From Udeniomyces pyricola (Eukaryota; Basidiomycota; Tremellomycetes; Cystofilobasidiales; Mrakiaceae), in contig BCIK01000001.1 in the NCBI GenBank assembly GCA_039545295.1, positions 1,178,001 through 1,242,000 of the forward strand: 64,000 nucleotides of DNA, written 5' to 3'. Shown piece by piece: positions 45,310 through 55,790 of this stretch. Under the pieces are notes generated by a model. The model saw only the letters and a list, made by a program, of their open reading frames with translations. It searched no databases and had not been told where the DNA came from. The position numbers and the translations under genes are program-made. Position 1 is the first letter of the stretch, and every line of letters starts with the position of its first letter.

Positions 45310-46042
45310 CGCGTGTTGCTTTCTGGGGGGATTTCTCCCCCCCCCCCTTTTTTTTGTTTATTTCTCCCGATGTCATTCCGGCTCTTTTTTTCCTTTTTTT
45401 TGTGTCTTCTTCTTCCTTCTCGTGTCCTCTCCCCTCATCAACTCCTTCTTGTTCTTTGCCCTCACTTTTTTTTTGCATGCATTGACTTCCCCTTTTGGTT
45501 CTTTCTCTCCTCTGTTTCTCCGTCCATCCTTCCCCCCCCCCCCCCCCTTTCCCATCGATTTCCCTCCTTAAACCCCCATAGCTTCCGGACCTTTTTTTTA
45601 CTCTCTTTTTTTCTTCTTCTTTCTTTTCTTTGGTCGTCCTCACTACCCAGTTACAAGCTCAGGTCTGTTCAACCTATCTCAATCTCACTCTCACTATATA
45701 GCTGACTTCTTTTTTTTTCCGCGAGGGAGTTTTTTTTTTCTTTTTTTTTTCTTTTCTTTTTCTTTGCTTTCCTCAAACGACGATGATGATGACTCCGCGA
45801 TTTCATGGGTGCTCCAGCCAGTTCACGAAAAGTGACATATATGAGAGAGAGAAAAAAGGTTGGGGTCCGAGATGTATAGCTAGAAGGAAGGAGTGATATG
45901 TCATAAGAAGAAAACAAAAGATAGAAACAGAAAAGATTAAGATAGACACTCCCCTCCCCCTCCACCACCAGCTCATAGCTCTCCCTTCTCCCTTTCCTTC
46001 CAATCACGTGACTGTCCGACTCCGTGTTCGACCTCCGTTCTC
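45310..46042. other. Convergent intergenic region, T/C-rich
   Basis: It holds the 3' UTRs of the DUF155 gene and the leftward bZIP-like gene. T- and C-runs dominate (for example 45340-45355, 45530-45547 and 45711-45770). No supported coding frame or RNA gene. Confidence 0.4.
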
Positions 46043-49000
46043 CTACTGCATGATCAACATGCTCCCTTCCTCGTCCTCGTCCTCGTCCTCGTCAGCAGCA
46101 GCAGCAGCGGCGGCGGGAGCCGCCACCATCGCACTCCACCCTATTCCTTCCCCCTCCACCCCTTTCACTGTTCCCTCTATTCCTTCTGCTCCCTCTATCT
46201 CTTCTAGTCCATCCCCTCCTACTTCTGCTTCCTTGATTTTCTGTGATTCCCGTGGTGCACCCCCATCGCCTCTTCGCTTTCCTTCTCCCTCATCTCCCTC
46301 TCCTCCAACCTCGAGTTCATCCCGATCTGCCGGTATCGATCGACCAGTGGTTAACGGTAACGATGATGACGACGATGACGACGACAGTACCAGTGGTAAT
46401 GGTGGTGACGAGGGTGATGTCGGTCGAGGTTCGATGACCCCTGCTCGAAGAGAATGATCCCCCTTCTCCGTCAGAGTCCCGTCGAGTCGTTCCTGAGGGG
46501 TTGGTTTCGGATCGACATGTTCGGGGTCGTTGTCATCGGTGGTATCCATCGGTAGTAGCGGTGAGAGTGGTGGTGGTGGTGGTGGTAAAGGGAGGGTCAG
46601 GGCCGGCGTTTCTTGGGTCAGAGCCGGGGGTTCCGAGAGATGGTCGAGAGAATCCACGTTGGTAGCGTCGTCTTCAGCAGCAACAGTAGCATCAGTAGCA
46701 GTGGTAATGGTAATGGTGGCAGTCACAGGAGTAGATAGATGAACAGCCATAGGAGTATCCGCATCAGTGGCGGCTTGGAGTGGGGAATGGTTCTCGACGT
46801 CCGACGATTTGGATCGCTCAAGACCTGACGGGGCCGTTTCTAGAGCAGCTGAAGGAGAAGGAGCAGTGACAGTTGTTGATGTGGCAGTCGTGATAGGACC
46901 TTCAACGGGCGCCGATGGGACCGTCACAGCTGGTGTTCCCAATACCGCTGGCGTCATCCCTGCTGCTGCTGCTGCTGCTTGAGTCGCCTGCTGAGCCGCT
47001 TGAGCCGCTGCCGACAGACCCAAGAGGGCGCCGTGCTGGAGGAGAGCCGCGTGCTGCTCGAATCCCATCTCGGCTAGGTCCTTGGCAAGATCGACTGGTC
47101 TTGCACTTGTTCCGACATGAGAGACGCTCGCACTGCTGCTCCTCGATGTTGACTTCGTCGCTGCCCCTTTCGCTGTCGCGGCGGCTGGCTTTGAGCGTTC
47201 AACCTTGACTCCCACAACACCACTTCCAGAACTACTACTACTCCCACCGACAACATCAGACGTCCCATTCAAATCGGCCGCCACGCCTTCGGTCGCTTCT
47301 TCTTTTGCTCCCTCAGGCGGCGGTTGTTGGGCGGTCGGGTCGTTGAGTGCCGCAAGCCGTTTCGCCTCCTCCATGGCTTGGACCTGCCGCTCTAGCTCTT
47401 GCAACTTCTTCTTCTGTCGCTCTCGGAACCGACGCTGCTTCTCCCGATTCTTCTGCTTGGCGATTTCTTCCTTGCTCACCACCGTCATTACCGGGCCTGC
47501 AGGTGGCGATGGGGGTGCAGGCGGAGGAGCAGACAACTGAGCGGGCGGGGTCGCCTGTAATGGTGACTGTTGCTGCGATTGTTGCTGCTGTTGTTCCGGT
47601 GCCTGTTCCGGAGCCGACTCTGATGCTGGTTCTGGTACTTGCTCTGTTGCTTGATCTGGTACTTGTTCTGGTGCTTGTTCTGGTGCTTGTTCTGGTGCTT
47701 GTTCTGGTGCTTGATCTGGTGCTTGATCTGATGGCTGCAGTGTCGCTCCTCCTTGAGCCTGAAACTCTTGTTGCTCCTGAAGATGAGCGGCAATAGCATC
47801 AAGCGTGGCGCTGGATCCTTGGGAGTAATCGGGGTAGAGATTGGCTTGAGAAGTTGATGGTTGGGAGAGGTGGTAATGATGCGAGGAAGAGGAAGATGCG
47901 GTCGCGTTGCCTTGCAAGGTGGGATCAATTGATTCTGGGTCCAGAAGATTGGGATCAAAGTCGGCGTTTGAGGGATGGATATGAGCAAGTGGGTAGAGAG
48001 ATTGGAGGTCCGACTGAATGGTGTTGGATGAGGCAGCGGCGGCGACAGCAGCAGCAGCAGCGGTTGCGGCTTTGCCTTTGGCTTTGCCCTTGCCCTTAGC
48101 TGCACCTGTCGAAGCTCTGGGTTTCTTGGCTGCAGCCTTGCCCTTCTTTGCTGGAGGTACGAGCGGGGGAGTTTCCATGGCGACAGCCTGAACAGAGTCA
48201 TAGTAGGGAAGGCGGAGGGGTTGATTGTCGATGTAATACTCGTCCTCGCCTGTTATTTCAATGTCGAGTTGCTCTGCGGGCGTAAAGTCGAGACCGTCTG
48301 GGACAAGACCTCGGCTCAGCTCACTCGAAAGCGATTGCTGCAAGGTCACAAGGAAGAAAGGGAGGGCCAGGCAGAAGGAAGAGTGCATAGGGGAAAGCGT
48401 ATTAGACGCGTCCACAGGGCCGACCCACCCTTCCTTACATAAAGATGACTCACCTCTCTCCACGCATTAACGACTTGATCCCCCCCTAACTCCCGCAACA
48501 AGTTCTCCATCCCGTCAAGCTCCCTCCGACTCGATGCCTTTTCTGATTGCAGCGAATAGATGTAGTTTCTCGAGACGAGGAGGTTGGTGAGTTTACTATC
48601 GTCTTGGACGGGGGCAACGCCGTCAATGAGCCCGTTGGGAGAGATCTCTGGGATAGGTGGGATTTGGCTGTAAAGGTCGACGGCAGAAAAGAGCAACAAA
48701 TTCATTTAGTCCTCAACATCCATCGCGTCGAACTGAACGCCCGTCGAACGCAATCAGTCCAAGGGACACACTAGTAGGCCCTCAGCGCTGGTACGCTTGC
48801 TTTGAGTCCATCGACAGCCGTATCAAAACCAATCTTGGAAACCTTGTTGCTTTCGGAAGCAGCGGCAGCGGCCAGTTGGCGGAGAGCTTCGACGAAGCCA
48901 ACAGCGCTCGCGCCCGTCCCGCTCGAACGCCTTCGCTTGGGCGCGCGGCCATTGCGTCCGGCCGCAGAGCCTGCTAGTGGAGCTGTCAATGATGATGTAT

Positions 49001-49996
49001 CCATCTTGACACTGTGAGCCTCAGAAGTTGACGCGTCGGGTTGCTGATCGGAGTTGAAGATGTCGCCAAGCGGATCGACCGCTGGATTCGACGCACAGCA
49101 GACAAAAACGTCGCGTCAGTGCAAGACTATGTCTGTAAGCCGTCTCAACATCATGATGTACGGAAGTCGCAGCACGTGCATGATACCATATGCAAGGAAT
49201 GGTTACGTGGTAGAGGAAGGAACGTACAGGCAGGGTCAAACGGCGGCGCGTGGTGTTGGTGATGGTGGTGATCAATCGTATCTATGTGATGTTCGGTCAG
49301 CTGAGGCTTGATATCTTCTTGCTCGTACATGAGTTCTGGGTCGTTGTGTTGTTGCTCATGCTCGTAAGCGTATGGCTCATCGGAGGGTTGCAGTTCGGCC
49401 TCTCCACCGGGCTGCTCGTTGGGCGGTTGGTAGGAATCGTAGGCCTCTGACGGCTGTTCAGATGGATAGATGTCGAGCCTGAGAGTCCCGATTGAAGAGT
49501 AACATAGTCATCAGGTCGTCAGCACTGGAAACCAAACCAAATTAAATGAGTGAGGGAGATGGGTGAGCCAGGACGAATGTGACACGAACGAGGGATCATG
49601 CGGTTGCTGCTCGTCTTCTGGTTGTTGATAGGCAGCCGCATCCATGGTCTCCTGATCCTCGGGCGGGACGCCCTCATGAGCAGGGACAACAGAGTCGGAC
49701 AGATACTCGTCAGAAATGACGTAACTTTGATCGCTTTGGACGGCTTGGAGTTGGTGGTGCTCGATGGTGTCCATCGCCTGATGGTCGGGGTCGTTGTGAT
49801 CGTCCATGACAGGCGCGACGAGGTGGTGGTCCCCATCCGGTGACGGACCTGGCTGAGTGAGGTTGGTGTTGTGATAGTCGGGCCCTGGATCGTCTGGTTG
49901 GGAGAGCCGGGCGAAATGATGGGAGGGAGGATGCTCGGATTGCTGGGCGGCCGCTGCGGACTGGATGAGCTCCGAGAACCAGCTTGGGAGCGACAT
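46043..49996 (-). CDS. Large nuclear protein with bZIP-like basic region (Yap-like)
   Basis: Five exons (49996-49590, 49478-49228, 49081-48772, 48667-48454, 48337-46043) give 1158 residues. Near residues 690-715 lies NREKQRRFRERQKKKLQELE, which keeps the N-x7-R spacing of bZIP basic regions and resembles Yap1/Pap1 (NR-AQRAFRER). The zipper that follows is short and weak (Leu, Met, Ala at the heptad positions), so dimerisation by this segment is uncertain. The N-terminus is His/Gln/Asp-rich. A KRRR motif and Lys-rich KGKGKAKGK stretch (about residues 290 and 470) look like nuclear signals. A block of PEQA/PDQA repeats lies near 610-650 with a Gln run after it. The segment around 310-440 (EALRQLAAAAAS, LTNLLVSRNYIYSLQSEKA) may be a small folded domain. 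Function is unknown; a transcription factor is a reasonable guess. Confidence 0.7.
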
Positions 49997-50529
49997 GGCG
50001 GAGGGATGAGCGAGGGGGAGACCAAAGAGGGTCAGGGTGGTTAGAAGTTGGAATGTGGTTAGTCTGGCTTTTCTTTTCCTCACAGTCGCCGCCGCGCCTT
50101 TCTCTTTCAAAATGTTTGCGCGATGATCAGCCACGAGTGCATGAGCCAGCTGCCAGCTAGCCTGCAGCCAGCCGGATCATGATCTCATGGATCTCATGCG
50201 TTTGCCTCTGCATGGTAGATATATATATATATATATCATCATCATCTATACCTTCTCCAGACAACTGTCTGCCTCATCCTCATTCTACAGCCCGCATACA
50301 ATTCTCCGTCATCATCTCCTGCAATCAAGTCAATCATCATCCACCATCTTAGCCATATCAATCTCGTATGATAAACTTGGACGGCCACTGTCCCAACCTT
50401 AATGCCCAATTTAATTCCCATTCAGTCCGTTGAGTCACCATGATCTCGTCTCTAGCTCTCACTTGCTCATCCCTCTCACGCGTCATCATTACATGTACAT
50501 TCCTATGTTTCTTTTCTCTCTCCCTCCCT
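49997..50529 (-). promoter_or_regulatory. Promoter of the bZIP-like gene and SF3B4 3' UTR
   Basis: Both genes run leftward. A (TA)9 tract sits at 50219-50236 and C/T-rich or CATCATC words lie between 50240 and 50480. On the plus strand a pyrimidine bias runs to 50528, the SF3B4 stop being at 50530. No gene is seen. Confidence 0.4.
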
Positions 50530-52633
50530 TCACTTCATCGGAGGAGGTGGCGGAGGCGGCGGGACCGGGTAGCCATTCGCGCCCGAGCCAGCGAAACCAG
50601 GAGGGGGAACGTTAGGGTAGCCTGGCGGAGGGACCGAGTAGTTTGGCTGCTGGTGGAAAGGTTGTTGCTGTTGTTGCTGGGGGTTGTATTGTTGCTGTTG
50701 CCCGAACCCAGGAGGGGGAGGAGGAGGAGGAAGTCGCTGGCCGTAACCTTGCATTTGAGGAGCATAAGGCGAAGGCGCCGCAATTGGGGAGGGCGCGAAG
50801 CCAGGAGGGGGAGGGGGAATACCCTGTTGACCAGAGAATGAATTGGGATATCTGTACAGAACATGACCGAGAAGAGGATCAGTTAAAAAGACGAATGAAG
50901 AAAGAGTTGAGCAAGTAGACGGTCGCGCTTACCCTATCGGTGGTACACCAGACATTCCGCGTGGCATTCCTTGCATCATACCCTGAGGCATACCCTGCAT
51001 ACCCTGCATACCCTGCATACCATGCATACCATGCATGCCCTGCATACCCTGCATACCCTGCATACCATGAGGCATGCCTTGAGGCATACCCTGCACACCC
51101 TGCATACCATGAGGCATGCCTTGAGGCATACCCTGCATACCCTGCATACCATGAGGCATGCCTTGAGGCATACCCTGCATACCCTGCATACCATGAGGCA
51201 TGCCTTGAGGCATACCCTGCATACCCTGCGGCATACCCTGAGGCATCCCTTGAGGCATGCCTTGAGGCATTCCTTGAGGCATGCCCTGGGGCGGCATCGC
51301 TCCTGGTGGTGGTCCCGGTCGGCCCATCATGGCTGGCGGCATGCCTCCCGGCGTCGGAAGGACATTGTTTTTGATCGCCTGAGACGCGAGTAGCCTCTCA
51401 GCCGCGGTACCGTGCCTCTCCCCCTTACTATCCTTCTTGAACGCGTACTGGACGGTGATGGCCTTGTTCATGAGGAACTGGCCGTTCATCTGTTCGATTG
51501 CCGCGTCGGCCGCCTCAAAGTCGTTGTAGGAGATGAAGCCGTAGCCCTTCGACTCGCCCGAAGCAGGGTCCCGGGAGACCTGCACGAGAAAGAGAAAATA
51601 TCAAAAGATCAGCATATACAAAGACACTGTTGATCAGTACGGTGCACAAGTCATAAGGATTGGAGTCGTAGCGAAGGTGAGCTCGCAGTCCCAGATCGAG
51701 GTCTAGGGGAGTTCACACTTACCTTGGCCGTCTGAGAAACCAGTCCAAATGTCGAAAAGGTGTCGTATAGAGTTCGTTCGTCGACGTTGAGGTCAAGGTT
51801 TCCAATGAAGAGGTTGGCACCGACGTCGAGCTGCTTCTTGTCGTAAGATGCCTGTGTGCCGTGACGAAAGAGGCAGACAGAAACCGAGACAGACGAAGGT
51901 ACAAGGCGACAAACGCGTCGTCAGAATCTGACGAACGATAACGCGGCGTCCAGACGCGTCATATCGGCAGGGGGTGATCGCTTCAAGCTATCAAGTACAA
52001 AGCATTCATACCTTGTTCACACGGACAGGTTTGCCGTAAAGCTTGATCTGGTTCATGATGCGGCAAGCATACTCGGCGTCCTCCTCGGTGAGAAACTCGC
52101 AGAAGCCAAAGCCTTGGTGGGTCTGGGAGATTCGGTCTTTTGGCAAGTGGACGTTGACTGTTGATTCGTGGACGAGCGATAAACAGAGTTGCATGTCAGA
52201 AACAGTCTAAAGGCCAGGGGCAAGGCATGTAGGATGACCTGGATGGACGCGTCGCAAGACCGGTAGATGAAGCTGACTGACCAACGGGACCGGCCTGGGT
52301 ACGATATGAAGGCGATTGATGGGACATAAGCTTAGAAGCTGACAATGGTGATTCAAGGAAGACGAGTAGAAGTGAGAAGGACTACTGACCTGGAGCATCA
52401 ACTCCCAGACGAGCGTATCGGTCAATCGCTCATCCAGATTGCCCTATATGGCGGCGGAGGGGTGGAGAGAGAGAGAGAGGGGAACGGGGAGAAGAGGATC
52501 GGACTGTTAGGACACGGTGCTTGATGGGTGATGTGCTTGTGTGTGTAGGTGAGGGAATAGATTGTAGATTAAGGGCATGACTGACGAGGTAGACGGTAGC
52601 CTCTTGATTCCGTTCGCTCTCCCTAGTAGACAT
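50530..52633 (-). CDS. Splicing factor 3B subunit 4 (SF3B4 / Hsh49)
   Basis: Seven exons (52633-52586, 52443-52390, 52294-52282, 52157-52012, 51851-51723, 51579-50933, 50851-50530) give 452 residues. Two RRM domains fill the first 180: RRM1 with [20 protein letters not shown] and [20 protein letters not shown]2 with [20 protein letters not shown] and [18 protein letters not shown]. In the SF3b complex of U2 snRNP this protein contacts pre-mRNA near the branch site and binds SF3B2 through RRM1. The C-terminal half is Pro/Gly/Met/Gln-rich as in human SF3B4, but here it contains a 14-residue tandem repeat and a poly-Gln/poly-Pro end. The 13-base exon (52294-52282) joins MLQ to AGPV and VNVHLPKDR in frame, and the yeast/animal order confirms it. 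The gene is divergent with GID8. Confidence 0.95.
51015..51195 (-). repeat. 42-nt coding minisatellite in SF3B4
   Basis: Four near-perfect copies of a 14-residue unit ([14 protein letters not shown]) are flanked by shorter GMPQ and GMQ/GMH units extending to about 50970 and 51290. The DNA copies differ by only a few bases (one unit has GVQ), which points to recent expansion by unequal exchange or slippage. Confidence 0.85.
52282..52294 (-). other. 13-nt microexon of SF3B4
   Basis: Bordered by ccag and GTCAGT, it codes Ala-Gly-Pro-Val plus one base and restores the frame between RRM1 strand 1-helix 1 and strand 2. Confidence 0.85.
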
Positions 52634-52800
52634 GGATGGTGGTGTTAGGGGATGACGAGCTGTCGTTGACTGTTGGTGGTCGAGAGCAACGCAGCAGCTC
52701 CAACAGCACTCGTACCAGACGATTCCCTCGCGGTCGATGATGATGCTGAGCCGATATCCCTCTCCGGCTTCATCCATCACCCATGTCAACCGCAAACCTC
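52634..52800. promoter_or_regulatory. Compact divergent promoter, SF3B4 / GID8
   Basis: Only about 170 bases separate the SF3B4 ATG (52633) from the ATG proposed for GID8 (52801). No TATA box is evident. Shared regulation of the two genes is possible but untested. Confidence 0.5.
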
Positions 52801-54741
52801 ATGTCCTTTGTTAGTCATCCCTCTGTTTGTCCCCACTTATAACGGACCTCAATCCAAACACTAACTATCCCACCCCCACGTTTGGCCGCACCTCAGCTCC
52901 GAGTACCCCCCACTTCATCCCGCTTCGTCCCTGCCCCCGGCTTGCCGCCGTCTTCTCAGCCCCCAAGCCAACAACCTCAACCTCAATCCTCATCCACATC
53001 TTCATCCGCTCCAAACAATCGATCCCATCTCTCCCACTCGGAGTGGTCCCGTCGTCTGGCTGAGGTCAACTTGTCCAAAGCGTTCGTTCTACCGGCGCTC
53101 CATCCGAATATCGTCTCTTTCTCGTGTCTGGCTTCGAGTCCGGCTTCGACCGTCTCACTAATCGACTGTCAAACCCCCTGTCACTCTTGCTATCTCATTG
53201 TTCCTTCCTTCGTCCATACGGAAACCTATCTGCTCTGCAAATAAATGCAATCATCTCTCTCGTGACCTGTCCAATCCGATCGATCCTAAATCAGCGATCT
53301 CAACCGTCTCGTCCTAGATTACCTCATCGTCGAAGGGTACCGCGAAGCCGCTGAAGAGTTTGTCCAAGAATCGGGCATCCTTCATCCGGACGATGACGAC
53401 GACGATGAAGACGATGATGACGACGACCTCGGGGAGTATGGGGATCAAGACAACCTCGATGGCGGCGCAGGCGCTGCAAGAAACGGCCGGCATGATGGCA
53501 TGGACCAAGATAACAACGTCGGCAACATCGGTGCCATCACCTCCACTACCGTCGGATCGAGAGGTACTTATCAGTCAGTCAGACACAACAAGCGTAAAGC
53601 GCCAAAGATTGAGCTCGATGGCATCGAGGTTAGTCACAAGGACCTTGTGATCTGGTTGACTTGACCTTCTGATCCCATCTCCGCTTGATGTCAAGACTGA
53701 CACGCCTTTTCTATGTACCTTGCTTTGTATGCTCAACTTGGAAGGAACGCATGCTCATCCGACAAGCCGTTGAAGCCGGTCGAATCGATGAGGCCATCCG
53801 TCGGACCAACGAGTTGGATCCTGAAGTGAGTTTGTTGTCGTGGTCTTGTTTCTCTCCTCTTATCCTTTTCTTCTTTCTGCCATCAGATAACCCTTGTTAC
53901 GGAATCCACTGCATTCCTTGAAAGTGTCCGAGATCTCGTGAGGATGTGTAAACATACCATCCAATCGCTGATCATCTGGAGTCGAAAGGGGAGGAACGCT
54001 TCCCCTCTTGAGCCTGCCGGAAAATGTCGAGACTCAGCGTTGTTCGAGCTCCGATTGTACACTGAACGGATCTCGGCCTTATCTTGTGACGATGCACATC
54101 ACAGACACACTGTTTCACAACATAAACTCACCTTGGCCTCTGGTCTCTTTTCCCTGTTCTCATCTACTCTTATACGTGTATCCTGAACGGATTCTCCCCT
54201 CCTTCTGTTCCTGCTCTACATATCACAGATCCTCGACACGAACCCAACTCTATTCTTCCATCTCCAACTGCAGCGACTCATCGAGCTTCTTCGTCCTCAA
54301 CCCTCGTCAACTCCCTCTGGTCCCTCGACGTTCATCTCCCCTCAAGCGCTCTCCCTCGCGCTTCAATTCGCCACATCGACCTTGGCTCCTCTCGCAACGC
54401 CTTCCCCAACATTACTCTCCCTGCTCGAATCGACGCTAACGCTCCTCGCATTTCCCACGGCTCCGTACCCGGCGTTCGTAGAGTACATGCTCAGTCAAGC
54501 CCAACGTCGCGAGCGTGGGAAGGAGCTCAACGAGGCCGTCCTAGAGAGTCAAGGTAGGGGCGTCGAGAGTCGATTGGTAGGCGTCTGTCGACTCGTCAGT
54601 TGGGGAGAACGTAAACTTGAAGAGAATGGGATCGCCGTTCCAAGGGTGGAAGGCATTTGGTCAGCGGGAACGACAGAGGAGGCCAAGAAGCTAGCAGAAG
54701 AGAACGCAGGTAGAGCCGAAACCTCGTCGATGAGTCTTTGA
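52801..54741 (+). CDS. GID8: GID/CTLH ubiquitin-ligase subunit GID8 (LisH-CTLH-CRA protein)
   Basis: Five exons (52801-52809, 52897-53081, 53295-53628, 53745-53825, 54229-54741) give 373 residues. The LisH/CTLH core is clear: WSRRLAEVNLSKADLNRLVL, DYLIVEGYREAAEEFVQESG, MLIRQAVEAGRIDEAIRRTN and ILDTNPTLFFHLQLQRLIEL, followed by a CRA-type helical end. GID8 (TWA1 in animals) is a scaffold of the GID/CTLH E3 ligase, which in yeast destroys gluconeogenic enzymes after glucose addition. An Asp/Gly-rich insert of about 70 residues separates LisH from CTLH. No ATG is in frame in the main first exon; the only good solution is a nine-base exon ATG-TCC-TTT with a GTTAGT donor at 52810 and an acceptor at 52895-52896, so the start is provisional. 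Confidence 0.88.
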
Positions 54742-55790
54742 GTTGTTGTTTTCTGCTCTCTCTCTCTCTCTCTCTCCCCCCCCCCCCCTTCCCCCTTCAT
54801 ATCCTCTCTGCGACCATCGAGGGTCGGGTGTCCGTACATTGGCCAAGCCAGTACATTCCGTCTACTCGCCATCGACTTCTCATCCCTCCCCGGCCCACTC
54901 ACCACTTGTACATCGAGTGATTTATCCCTTACTCGATGGTCACCGAATCTCCTTTTCTTCAGGCCCTTGGTGTCGTTCTCTATTCCCCCCTTTTACCCTT
55001 GGTGTTCTGTTTGATGTTGTTACTTAGTCTCCCTTTTGTTTTCTTCTCTTTTGTATCTTCTCTATGAAGTGACCTAGTAGTTCCTCTTCACTTGAACCCC
55101 TCACTGCTCCTTCTTCATTCGTTTCGCTGTTCTCCCTTTTTGCTCGTATTTGCTTTGCTTTTTCGACCATTCTCGCTTGAAATCCAATTCTTCCCTAACT
55201 TCATGATTTAAACTTCTGTTCCCTTTCCTTCCGTCCCGGCTGATCTGCGCTTGGGCGCCTCTGATGGATGACTAGTAGGTAAAGTATAAGAGAGTGTTAA
55301 GATCGTAGAATGTATAAAGCTGCCCACCTGCGCCCCTCATCCCCCCTCCCTCTTTGGTCGACTGTCCCTTCAGAGAGATAGAAGTACTAAGAAAAAAATA
55401 GAAATAGAAAGAGGAAGAGAGACGACAGGGAAAAATCCAAGACTCGGAATGGAGGGGACGTCGAAGAAACGAAACGAGATGAGATGGAAATGGAGGGATG
55501 TCGGTGACTTCGCGACGAACGCGACGGAACGGTTCCAATGAGTGAGAGTGTCGAACGAGATGCGATGAATAAGAGAAGGGGAGGGAGGTGTGAAGCAAAA
55601 ACGTGACGCGCATATGGGGGGGGGGGATTCATCTTGACAGAGAACCCCCAAGAGGAGAAGAGTTGAAGAGTATGAGGCAAAAGGTAGGAACAGACGCAAA
55701 CACACACACCCGCTAAGACAGAGTGGAAAAGAAGGAAGAAGAAAAAAAAGCAACCGAAACGAGATGAACAGAGACCAGGCGAAGGCTTAT
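54742..55790. other. Convergent intergenic region with simple-sequence tracts
   Basis: It lies between GID8 and the CAP10-like gene. A (CT)n then C-run lies at 54758-54787, T/C-rich tracts run to 55240, and a G-run lies at 55617-55626. Frames here have biased composition and no family features. Confidence 0.4.

Noticed and set aside
50940..51374. Plus-strand frames of 140-144 codons rich in Ala-Tyr-Pro or His-Thr-Leu
   Set aside because: They are antisense readings of the SF3B4 coding repeat, open only because the 42-nt unit lacks stops in several frames.
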